Positions 10,441 to 22,721 of a stretch of DNA of 64,000 nt are shown piece by piece. Source of the stretch: Plenodomus lindquistii (taxonomy: Eukaryota > Ascomycota > Dothideomycetes > Pleosporales > Leptosphaeriaceae); the NCBI GenBank assembly GCA_025504975.1, contig JANUWI010000003.1:1240001-1304000 (forward strand). The letters run 5' to 3'. The notes beneath the pieces were generated by a model. That model was not told where the DNA came from. It did not search any database and saw only the letters and a list, made by a program, of their open reading frames with translations. A program made the position numbers and the translations under genes. Positions within the stretch are counted from its first letter, which is position 1; each line of letters opens with the position of its first letter.

Positions 10441-11245
10441 TCTACGATAATAACGTACTAAAAGAAATCTAAGAGGACCTTAGGCAATGCCTTTGCTATC
10501 TATAAGCAGTAGAAACTAAGTTAATCTAGAGGCTATAAGCAATTCCTTGCTGCTACACATGCTTAGATTATCCTATTTAGGCGATATCTAAAGAATCGCC
10601 TAATACGTCCTCCTTTACAACTAGAAGTCTTCAATCCGTCCCTGCTTTAAATCTTTAGATTAGTTTTAGTAAGTACATAATATAACTATACGCGTAATGC
10701 CTAGTGTTACATACTACCTACCTTTTTATTAGTAATTCTTACTAAAATTAAAAAGTAAATATTAATTTCTATAATTATTAAAGTACTATCTAACTAGAAT
10801 AAAACTATTATACTAATAAATAAGCTTTTCTAGTTAAAACTTAGTAATGCTAATTTTATTTTAGTATATTAAATATTTAAAAAATTTAAACTTTTTATAA
10901 ACTATTTAATAGTTATTTATATAATATATAATAGATAAGTATAAATAACTTTAGAAAATATATAGCTTATTACTAATAAATATAATCTTTAGTATTTACT
11001 AGAAAATAGCTAGTTATCTAGTAAAAAAAATATTATATAAATAAATAACTTAATTATAATATATTTTACTAGTAAACTAGCTAATTTAGTAAGCTAGCTA
11101 CTTTTTTTTAGTATTATAAATACTACACTTAATATAATATACTCTAATAATAGAATATAATATTAATTTAGACTAAAAACTAATTAGAATTTACCTATTT
11201 TACTTTTAAAGCTAGCTAATTTAAAAGCTAATAGGCTACTACTAT
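10441..11245. other. RIP boundary and anonymous A+T-rich DNA left of Gyp1
   Basis: Composition changes over about 300 bp. CpA and TpG are still present near 10,500-10,700, then become rare, and by about 10,740 nearly everything is A, T and TpA. No coding motif or element end is recognisable. Two short inverted repeats are visible: TTAGGCGAT (10,577-10,585) with ATCGCCTAA (10,595-10,603), and TAACTAGAA (10,791-10,799) with TTCTAGTTA (10,828-10,836). It is probably the remains of an older repeat, because Gyp1 inserted into it (target site ACTAT at 11,241-11,245). Confidence 0.5.
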
Positions 11246-11461
11246 TATAAAGGCATAGGCAATTATAGAAGTATTTATAGATTATATAGATTAAACCTCT
11301 AGAGTAAAATACTGCGTAGAGAGCTAGTTTTCTATACGTAAAGCAGAACTATAGTGTTTCTACTAACTAAAACGCGCCTATTTAGGCCTAGCGCTAGCAG
11401 GGTAGCTCTAAAGCTCTAGTAATACTTTAGTAGCTAGAGGTTATAGGTTTAATCTATAATA
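11246..11461 (-). repeat. Gyp1 LTR, left (3' LTR)
   Basis: 216 bp, from TATAAAGGCATAGG to CTATAATA. It is nearly identical to 26,542-26,757 apart from C/T and G/A differences. A G+C-retaining core (CGCGCC, AGGCCTAGCGCTAGCAGGG) survives because it has few CpA/TpG sites. Confidence 0.9.
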
Positions 11462-14400
11462 CTACCTCCTTTTTTAAAAAAAGTAGTTCTAGTTACTTAA
11501 TAATTATATAAAAATTACTATGTTTTATAAAAGCTACACGTAGTTTTATTACCTAAAATAAATAACTATATTTATATTCTAGATTATTATTCTATTATAA
11601 TAATTTATATTTTCTCTATTATTTAAGTATTATAGCTTTATTTATTAAAGGCTTAGAGGGCTCTATTATAAAAAGGCTTTAGTAGCTTCTAAAAAGGCTT
11701 ATAGTAGCTTTATAGAGTACGCTATAAATAGTTATAAATATATTAGATAAAAGAAATAACTTATATAATATAACTACTAGGTAATATATCTAGTAATTTT
11801 TTTAGCTACTACTATAGTAGTTACTAAGCAAAGATTCTATTATATCTCTAGTTATTATACTATAATAAAGTCCTCTCTAGTTTTTACTATATAGATTTAA
11901 ATTAAAAAACTACTTTATAATATACTATACTAGAAAGCCTAGTAGTAGTACCTTTTTTACTGCGTATTTAACGTATTGTAGTAAAATATAATAGAGGTAC
12001 TTACTAAAAAGTTACTCTAGTTTATTATAAAATTAAAAAGTTTAGCTAAAATTATTATAAATAGTCTCTATTTATTAATAAGTATTATAAACTTTTTATA
12101 TAGCCTAGGCTTAGTAAAGTAAATAGTATAGTATTTATAAATAAATTTAGTAGAATTTAAAAGATTAGTATAGAGTTTCTAGAATAGATTATTAAAACTA
12201 TCTAGATAGTTAGCCTAGTGTACCTAGTATTATAGCAGGCCTTTAAATTAGTTATATAGATTATATAATCTACTATTAATATAACTATTAATAATAGTTT
12301 TAATAAAGTAGTTAGTATTATTATTAATATTAGAGTTAGTAATTTAGATTTATTTTTTATTATTTATTATTTAATCTAGAAGTCTATTAGTAGTAACGTA
12401 ATAAAGTAGCTATAGGTAGAAAATATTATATACCTTCTAGAAACTTTCTAGTAGAGCTACTTTATAAGCTATATTATTAATAACGTAGGTAATTTTATAA
12501 AATCTATAATGTTTAAAATCTAGTAACTAATTTAGTTATATTATATAAATATTTTAGGTATTAAATATAATATAGTTACTAATACATAACTTTTTAGTAG
12601 GTATATAGCTTTTATTAGTCTATTTTACTTATTTAGTCTAAGTCTATTAAAAACTAAATTAGAGTTTATAATAGAGTTAATTAAATTTATTAGTAAACTA
12701 ATTAGCTTATAGATAGTCTATACGTGTAGGCGCTAGTAGCAGCTTATTTTTTATAAAAGTAATTACTAGTTCTAGTCTAGAGCGTAGTAGATAACCTTTT
12801 ATAGCTTTAAAAACTAAAATACTAGTATTTACGCTTATTACAGCATTTACTTTAAATTCTACTATTAGAAAAAATAGAGCCTAGTTATCTTATTTATAAT
12901 TAATATAGGCTTAGAAGTATTATTTAAAAAAAACATTTATATTTTCTATTTAGCTATTAGATTCTAGGTAAAACGCAGTAGATAGCTTTAGCTTAGTTTC
13001 TAGTTATTAATATAGACGTATTTAAAAGTATAAAACAAATTAAATACTTTAATTACTAATAATAGTTTTTAGGTAGCTTTTTTTATACTATATATATTTA
13101 ATAAACACGTGTACTAGTATATTAACTTATAGGTCTATAATAGATATAAACTTCTTTTTTTTACTAAACTAGTTTATAATAATAAGAATATTAGTGTATA
13201 TACAACTATTATCTATATAAAAAAGTAGGTAGATAATATAATCTATAGATATATTAGTCTAATACCTATTAGGTATAGAAAGTAGGTATAAAAGGCTTTA
13301 TTTACTTTTATAAAATACTTTAGTTTTTTTATAAATTAGATAGCTTTAAATGTATTTAGTAATATTAATAGTTATACGTAGCTAGTAGTACTATTAACTA
13401 ACTTTTATATACATTTTATACTTACTACTATAGCTAGCGTATATTTAATAATAGGCTTTTTTAATAACTACTATTTTTAGATTATTATATTTAGAGATAT
13501 AAATTCTTTTATAGATGTAAAAAACGCTATTATCTAGCTAATAATTACCTAACTCTAATTATAGCTACTATTTACTATATATTAGACTATATAAAATATA
13601 TTATTTACTTTTTTCTTTAGCTTTTATAATATTTTATAATATAGAATTAAAGCTACTACCTTAATAAATATAGTCTATAAAATCTTTTTAAAAAAGAGTA
13701 TTATTAGCTACTATAGTTATTATTATAGCTAAGCTTTTTTCTTTACTAAGTATATATATTATTTATGTAACGCTAATAGAGTTTTATTATAACTAGTAAA
13801 AGTAATAAGTAGTAAAATAAAAGGCTTAGTAACTACTACTATTATAATTAAATAATAAAGTTTTAATATAAGCTTTAGAGTTAATTTAATTAGGTTTAAT
13901 AATAATCTATAGTTAATAGTAGTAACGTTTATTATTAGCGTAATTAAAAAGGTTACCTAGTTACTAAGTAAGTATATTAGGCTTAGTGCTTTACTTACTA
14001 GAATAGTATTTAATTTAAAAATTAAACTTAGTAAAGAATTCTGCCTAGCGTGCTTAATAGTAGTTAAAACGTTTAGTTATTATAAAAGTCTATAAAGTTT
14101 AATAATTAGAGAGTACTTAAATAGAGTCTTTAAAGCCTAATAGTTTAAATCTCTACTTTTTAAAAGTATAAATAATTGTAAAGAGTTCTTTATTATAAAT
14201 TTTATAGTTATACTCTGTAGATGTTATTTTATATAATAAAAATATAATAGAATATAAAACGCTTTTAACTATTTAAAATAGAATAGTAGCTATAATAAAG
14301 TCTAAAGCGTCTATTTTAAAATAGGTATCTAGGTTAGAGTTAAAGTATACTAGTATATCTACTTTACTAAAAACTACTTTAAATTAGTAAAAAGCTTTAG

Positions 14401-14740
14401 TAGTAAAGCTATTATTACTAAAAAAAAACGCTTTCTATCTACTATTTTTAGTTAACTCTATAAGTAGTTTTATAATATAGAAAAAGCTTTTTATAAAACG
14501 TTAGTAGAAGTTATAGAATTCTAGAAAGAATTATACGTTTTTTATAGTGTATAGAAGTTACTATTCTAGTACTATTTTTACTTTATCTAGATCTATTTTA
14601 ATACTATTAGTAGTAAAAATAAGTTCTAAGTATTTAACGCGTTTAGTTTTAAATTAGTACTTTATTAGGTTTAGAAATAATCTAGCTTTTTATAGCTTAG
14701 ATAGAACTATAGATATATAGTTTTAGTACTTTACTTTATT

Positions 14741-15100
14741 ATTACTATAAAATAGAATATTATCTAAGTACGTAGTATAGATAATATTAAAGTAATTCTA
14801 TAGTATTTTATTAATAAACGTCTAGAAAGTGCCTAGCGTGTTATATAAACTAAATAGTATAACTAGGTATTTATATAGTCTATACTAGATTAAAAACGTA
14901 GTTTTTTTTTTATTACCTTTTTTTATACAGACTTTATTAAAAGTAATAATAACATCTATAAATATTATAATTTTAACTTTAGCTATATAGGCTAGTATTT
15001 CTTTAATAATAAATAGAGAGTTATAGTTTTTTTTAGTAATATTATTAAAAGTGTAATAATTTATATAGATACGTAACCTACTACTAGGTTTTTTAATAAT
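14741..15100 (-). pseudogene. Gyp1 reverse transcriptase remnant
   Basis: Reading the minus strand, a Gypsy RT can be followed through scattered stops: a block corresponding to LR.C.DYR.LN.IT at 15,040-15,078, a block corresponding to YEYLVMPFGLCNAPGTF, and finally YLDNILFYS at 14,744-14,770, where N replaces the catalytic second Asp of YLDD (GAT to AAT, a RIP-type change). Stops are TAG where the family has Gln or Trp. Nonfunctional. Confidence 0.88.
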
Positions 15101-18100
15101 AAATACTAGTAATATAAATAATAAAGTACTAGGCTATATAAGTTCTTTCTAGAGTATATTATTAATATAGACTTTTATAGCTTTACTTTCTTATTAGATA
15201 AGTCTATAGATATATAGTCTAGAGGCTATTTTATTTATAATATTAATAGTGTAATTAACTCTAGAACGTTAAAAAAGTAGTTAGTATAATAGATATAAAT
15301 TAAAAAAATTAGAAAAACGCTTAAATACCTAGAATAGTATTAGCTTTACTATTTTTTCTTTATTTATAGGCAGTCTCTCTATTTTATCTATATACTTACT
15401 AAAGTCTTTATATAATATAGTAGTAAATAAAGTAGACTTTTTTTATAAAGCTTTATTACTAGTGTTTTTATTAGAAGGTTAACCTAGCTAGTTCTAGTAA
15501 TATAGCTCTATCTAAATAATCTATTCTAGTTATTATAATACTAATACTTATGCTATATATACTAAAATTATAGATAGGTTTTTTACTAGAGTCTATATTT
15601 ATATTTTACTATTAGCTATTCTATTATTATATACTATTTCTAGTAGACTATTTTTAAAGTAGTTAAGTTTATAGTAAATAAAAGAGAATTCTATTACTTA
15701 CTTCTTACTAAATTATATATTAGAATAGTATTTATTAAACTATATTATACCTAGAATAATATTATACTTATTAAAGTTAGTAATATAGTATAGAATAGTA
15801 GAGGTATAAAAGCTATAATAAATATAAATATTAGTTACTTTTTTAAAAGTATCTACTAAATCTCTATTTACTAGTTTTAATTTAATAGGCTGTTTAGTTT
15901 TAATACTTTTTATATAATATTTTTTTATCTAAGCTCTATTTATAAATGTAGTACTTACTTCTATATTTTCTAGTATAATTTTCTTTACCTATTTTCTAGG
16001 TGCAACTTTAACGTAGCTAGAAAACTCTAGTTATTTAGTTATAACTAGAGCTTCTAGGTTAATACTTATAGCAGAGATATAGTATATAGAGACTAGTAAT
16101 AGAATTATAGTAGTAGCGTAAAAGTTTATTACTATAGCTTTAAATTAAATATACTACTTAGTTTATTACTTTATTTATTTTCTTTTATTATACTAGAAAA
16201 GCTTTTAAATATAATTTAGTTTAGAAGTATCTAAAAATCTAAGTTAATAGAGTAGCTATTTTTATTATACAACTAGTTATCTATAGTAATAAACATATCT
16301 TTATTCTCTATCTCTTTATTTAAAATAATAGGTTTTTTTTTTAACTCAAGATTAAAGTATTATTATACTAAAATAAAGGATCTTATTAGATAGTATCTAT
16401 AGATTATTTTTATAAAATACTTTAGCTTTTTAATAATAGCTAGGCTTAGTATACTTATAATATATATTATATTTATAGATCTTTTTTTACTTTTATTATA
16501 TATAACTTTTAGTAGCTTAGCGCTTAATATATTATAATTAATTATTATAAAACAGCGTTATAATTATTAAAGTAATTATTCTAGTTAGGCCTACACTCTT
16601 TTTTATAGATAGTTTAATTTTAAATTACCTAAAAATAATTTTATTATAGACTTAGTCTAGGTATTAAGCTTATATTAAAAACTAAGCTAGTAATTTACTA
16701 GGTTATAAGCTATTTAATATTACTTATATAAAGCTTTATTATATAAAGCGCTAGGTATATATAACTATAGTTTAATTACTATAATTAATAATAGTAACTA
16801 TAGCTATAAATTAAGCTTTCTAAATAGAGTATAACTTACTAGGTTTCTATTATAAGCTACTATTAACTAGCTTAGCTTTAGCTTTAGTAATCTTCTAATA
16901 AATATTATATCTATAAAAAAGGTGTAATACGTCTAACAGCTCTATATATATATTAAAATTAATATATTTAACTAGTACCTATACTTTATCTAATATAAAG
17001 TTCTCTAGGTATTCTAGATAATATTTCTTTTTAAAAGTTTTATACTTATTTATTATAGTTTTACGCTATTTTTTAAAGTTATTATTCTTTTTACCTAAAA
17101 AAGTTTTAATATCTAGTATATAGAGGGCTTAGCTATATATAGATAATATAGCTATATATACACTAGAAAGTAAATAAAATAGGTTAAATAGTAATTTACT
17201 AGAAAAAAAAAAACGTAAACTGCGTAGTATTTAAAAAAGAAATATAGTATCTATAAAGCTTATATTTAGTTATTATAGTATTAGAATAGATAAAACTATA
17301 TTATAATTAAGTATACTAAATAGGTAAAAGCTCTAAATAAATTATTAATAAACGTCTCTAACTTTTTATTATAGGTTTATAATAGTCTAAGTTTAAACCT
17401 TTACTTTTTTATAAACTTTAGTACAATTTTTAAGTATATTATAGTATTTTTATTTAAGCTAATTAGTATTATTTTTTAGGTATTTATACTTATTCTACAG
17501 TACTTTATATTACTTAGTATATTTATTAAGTTATTTATAAAGTATATAGTTCTTTTATAAAAATACTATATAATTATCTAGATTAGTAGAAACTTTGTAC
17601 TATTTAAAAAGAGTGTTATACTTTAGCTAAATTTATTAAAATTTACTAATTTTTACTATATAGTTAGAGTAGGGTATTAAATCTTCTTCTATAGCTTAGT
17701 ATACTACTTTATTATTAGTAATAGTAGTTTTAGTAAAAAGTATAAAGTTATATAGAGTAATTATTATTTAGCTAGTTATATTAAACTATAGGCTAGAGTG
17801 TTTATACACTTAGTTAGTATAGTCTACTTTATTAAAAATAGATCTATATACTTTTTACCTTTTAACTTTCTTATTATTATTATTCTTTTTAATAATAACG
17901 CAACTAACTTATAAAACTAAAAAGTTTTTAAAGTTATAATAATCTATATACTTACTATTATAAATAACTTTATAAGCTATAGCGTTTTTTTTATTAAAGA
18001 TTTCTAGTTAAGCTTTATTTAAATTATAGTTAAAATAGAACTTTTAAATACACTCTACCTATTTATTACGTATAGTAGTAGATATGCTAGCGTTATTATT

Positions 18101-18334
18101 ATTTCTATACATACTAACTTTTTAAGCTATAAATAATTTATAGAAGTTACTTTTTTAATACTTATTTTTAGTTATAAACTTAGCTTAAAGCTTATTACCT
18201 AAAAATACTTAGTATACTAGTTAAAGCTTAGTATTTTAAATATTACTAGTAATAGTATATAAGTTTTATATATTTATATTTATTATAAAAGAAAAATCTA
18301 GTTCTAGTTTACTAAACGTACTAGTGCTGTATTT

Positions 18335-18750
18335 TATAATAGCTTAAGAATATAAAATGCTAAAGGGCATCTAAATTAGTTTAAAAGTATATAGAAGTGC
18401 GCGTAGATTAAAAAGCTAAATAAATTATATTTTTATAGGCCTTATATAAAAGGACAAGAAAATTATACCTTTATAGTTCTATTAAAGAAATAAGCTATAT
18501 AGAGTAGAACTTAGTAGTAGTTCTAGGCCTTTATAGAGTTTTTTTTTTCCTCTACTGTGTTAGCACGTAGGTAATAGTAGAGTAGAAATTTTTATAAAAT
18601 CTAGACTAGATGCAGTATAGAGGTAGTTTAGGTAGAGGTTAGTATAGTTTTCTATTTTTAATAAGCTTGTATAGAGAAAGATAGAGGTAGTTTATAAAAA
18701 AGCTTCTATAGCTAAAAGTTATTATTATAATAGAATATAGCTTTATTATA
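18335..18750 (-). repeat. Gyp2a LTR, left (3' LTR)
   Basis: 416 bp. Homologous to 25,425-25,841, 26,916-27,332, 41,804-42,220 and 63,144-63,558. Confidence 0.9.
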
Positions 18751-21700
18751 TTACCCCCTGCTTTAAATTAGATAGTTCTATATCTAAGTGTCCTCTATAT
18801 AACCTCTATATAGAGTCTATTCTAGAATTATTATTTTATTAAAGTAAATGTAACTTTCTATTTACTATTTATTAATAATTATTATAATAACTACTAAATC
18901 TAGCAGTTACTCTAGTAGAATATAATAATTTTTTAAATATTATAATTTTTTTTTATTTTTTACACTCTATACTTTTATTATACGTACTCTATTACTACTT
19001 ATTATTACCTCTAATACTAACGCTAAATAGCTTTTATAAAAATGCCTATTTCTATACCTCTAGGTATATACTTTTTAGCCTATTAGGTTTTTTACTTGCG
19101 CTCTATCTAGGCCTAGTTCTATAGTAAATTTAACTTTATACATTTATTTAAATTAGTAGGTTTAAAAAAGTGTGCTTATTACACGCTTCTAAATAAAAAA
19201 TATAAACTAGTAAATAACTATTATTTTCTACTAGTTTAGAGCTTTTTCTAACTTTTTTAGGTGCCTATATATATAGAACTAGAATATAACTAAATTATAA
19301 CAGCGCTTTATAATTTTAAAGGCTTTACTACGCAGGCTATACTAGCTAATAAAAATAAAATAAAAAAGTTTAAAACTAAACTAGTAGATATAAAGGCTGC
19401 AGCTAGCTTAGCTATAAAAATATTAGTTTCTATAGTATAGGTAGTAACTATATAGGTTACTAGCTTTAGCGTAACTAATATAATACTAGTAAGCTACTAC
19501 ATATAATAGAAAAAGCTTTAAAGCCTACGTAAAAAGGTTTTAGACTTATACTAGAAAATATAGCTTTTTTAGAAGGACGTAGTAACCTTAGTTGCTGCTC
19601 TTTCTAGAAAGGCTCTAGGTTTTTCTAGTAGTAAAAGAAAACGCAGGCCTATTTATAGGCCTAATAGAAAGTTTTTAAAGTATAAAAGCGCTAAAAACTC
19701 TAAGTTAAATAAAATGCGTAACGCCTCTAATAGTAAAGTAAAGGTTAAAAGGTTATAGTAGTAAATAAATAGGTTCTAAAAAACTTCTATACCTATCTAT
19801 AATAGTTAGCTTACTAGGCTAAAAGTTTTATTAGTAAAGGCTATATACTAGTTTTATATATTAGCTATAATCTTTATATATTAATAATAGAAAAACTATT
19901 AGATTTATAAAATATAATTATCTACTAACTATAATATATCCTCTACTTTTTTTTTTTATACCTAAAGCTATCTATATAGTGCCTAGAGAAGTTCTAGATA
20001 ATTAGAATACTTCTAGTAGAAGTCTTGTAGTTTATAGAGGGAGCCTATAAAGTTAGAGGCTAGATACTAGGTTAGATTTAGATTATATTCTACCTAGCTA
20101 GCTCTATATTTTAGCTTATTTTAAGTAAGCTTACTAGTAAGAATTTTTTTAACTTTCTACTCCTCTACGCCTTGTATAGGGGTAGCTAGTAGCTTTAAAG
20201 CCTTTTATTCTAGTAGAGGGTTATTAGAATTTTTATAGAGGACGTTAGGTGCGAACACGTTGTGTATTTTAGAGCTTAAAAGAAGCTTAAGTCTATAAAA
20301 ATGCCTAACCTATTTAAAAACTTTAAAAGGACTTTTTTATAGTTTAGATAACTTTTAGCTAGGTTTTATAGTCGCTAGGTTAGTAGTAAAAAAGTAAACT
20401 TTATCTCTAATCCTCTAGTTAATAGAACGTTAGTAGGCGTTAATAGTAGAATATATTTAGTTTTATACTTTTTCTATATTCTTTTTAGCTTATTTCTAAG
20501 CGTTATATATTTAAGTAGCTAGATTATAAGCTTTCTAGTAGTTAAGTTTCTTAATAGAATTAGCTACTTTTAAATAGTGCTAGTTCTAGCTCTATTAGAG
20601 TTTAGAACTATACAGGAGCTAGTATAGAGCTATTTCTATTAACGCGTGCAGGAGCGTTATCTAGGCTTAGTTTATAAATAGAAAGAGTTTACTCTAGTTA
20701 TTCTAGTAGTACGTTATAAATAGCTATAGGCGTTAGTTAATATATTTATTTATAATTTTAGTTTAGCTATTAGTTTATTTATAATAGATAGTAGAAAGTT
20801 ATATTTTAACACCTATAATCTAGTAGAATTTAGACTAGAATTAGAAAACAAACTAGGTTCTATAGTTAGAGACAATACTTTTAAAAGTATATTTAAACTA
20901 ATATATTTATTATATAAATAGTTAAATAAAACTTTAAGCATTTATTATTTTATAGTATAGTATTATAATTATTTATTTAGAAAGTTAATTAATAATTACT
21001 AGAATCTAATTGTAGCTGTGTTAGTCTTTAGAGAAAAATTTAAAGTCTATTATAAAATATTGCATAGGTTTTTTTAGAATTAGTAAAAAATAAAAAAACC
21101 TTTAAATTTAGGTTTATTTTAAATAAAATTATTAGTAGGTAACGCAGTTACGCACGTACTATTTATAGGTAGTTTCTATTCTTTTCTAGTAGTATTATTA
21201 TATAAATAACTAGTAAGTTTTTATAGTACTAGAATAAACTATTAATACTTAATTATATACCTCTCTAATAAATTATATACAAAGTAGTAAGTCTAGAAGA
21301 ACGCAAAGGTAGTTACTATAAAAAAGAAGTTTATTATCTATCTAATACTAAAAGAGTAGTAAAAAGCGTTCTTTTTTAAAAAACTATTAGTTCTCCTTTA
21401 ATAGGGCTTCTGTTAGCTCTAAGGAATCTAGTAATATTATTAAAGTTAGTTAGAGAGAAGTAATAGTTACTTATAGAGAGAACTCTAGGTATTACTTTAT
21501 TAGTTTAGAGTTAATATAGCTGTGTAACCTAGCTAGGTTAAAAAAAATTAAAAAGTAATTATTTTACTAGGCTACTTTAAAATCTTGTATATTTTATTTT
21601 TATTAACTAAAAATATCTACGCGCTTATTACTTTTACCTAGAGTATATTTAATTTAGAAGTTAAAAAAGGCTATAAACTTAGCCTAGTTAGCTTATTATT

Positions 21701-22369
21701 AATTTAGAACCTTTATACTTATAAAGTACTCTAAAAATTAATAATTAGTATACACTTAGACTTAGTACTAAACTAAAGTTAGTTTAGCTTTCTATTTTTT
21801 AAAAGTAGTAATAATAGTAAATAGTTTTTTATTATATATTTTCTAATTAAGCTCTACTTTAGTAAGTATTTTACTATAGAAAGCTACAGAGTACTATTTA
21901 CTATCTAAGTATTTTTAAAATATAATTCTAGCTACTACTCTATTTAAAGCGTTAGTTTCTAGTTTTATATTATAATTAGGATTAAAGTAGCACAGGACTA
22001 GAATTGCTAGAAGTAAAGACTTTAGCTTTTTAAAGCTATTTTAATAATTATTAGTCTATATAAATAGAGTTAAAAGACTTTATAGAGCTATTATTAGCTT
22101 AGCTACTTATAAAAATTTAGAGATAAATTATCTATAGAATTTAGTAAACTCTAGAAAAAACTTAATATCTATTATAGTAGTAGATTAGACCTAGTTATAG
22201 AGTACTTCTACTTTTTCTAAATCTACCTCTATTCCTTTATTAGTTAGAATATATTCTAAATACTTAGTTTAAATAATGTAGAATTCGCTTTTTTTAATTA
22301 CTACTTATAGTTTTATTTTTTATAGTTTTTCTAGAACAAGCTTAACGTGTTGTTAGTAGCTCTAAACGT

Positions 22370-22721
22370 TTTTAGAGTAAATAAAAATATTATCTAAATA
22401 GGTAATATAGAAATTATCTAAGTAATCTATAAATATATTATTTATATACTTTTAATAGGTAGAGAGGCTATTATAGAGACTAAAAAGAAGTACTTTACAC
22501 TTGTATAATCTATAGCGGGTATAGAAAATAGTGTATTCTTTAAACTCTAGATCTATATAGATTTTATTAAAAGCTACTTAAATATTAAATTTAGTAAAAA
22601 TCTTAGCTTTATTTAAGCAGATTAGTAAATTATCTATTTTTAGAATTAAATAGGCGTTCTTTTAGGTAAGCTAGTTAAACTTATAGTAGTTAATATAGAT
22701 ATAAAGCAACTTATTAGGTTT
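22370..22721 (-). pseudogene. Gyp2a reverse transcriptase remnant
   Basis: The minus strand reads KPNKLLYIYINYYKFN at the right (family: KPNGSLR.CVDYRKLN) and YLDNIFIYSKN at about 22,368-22,400, the YLDD box with one Asp changed to Asn by a G-to-A change. Interrupted by several TAA/TAG codons. Typical of Ty3/Gypsy; dead. Confidence 0.85.
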
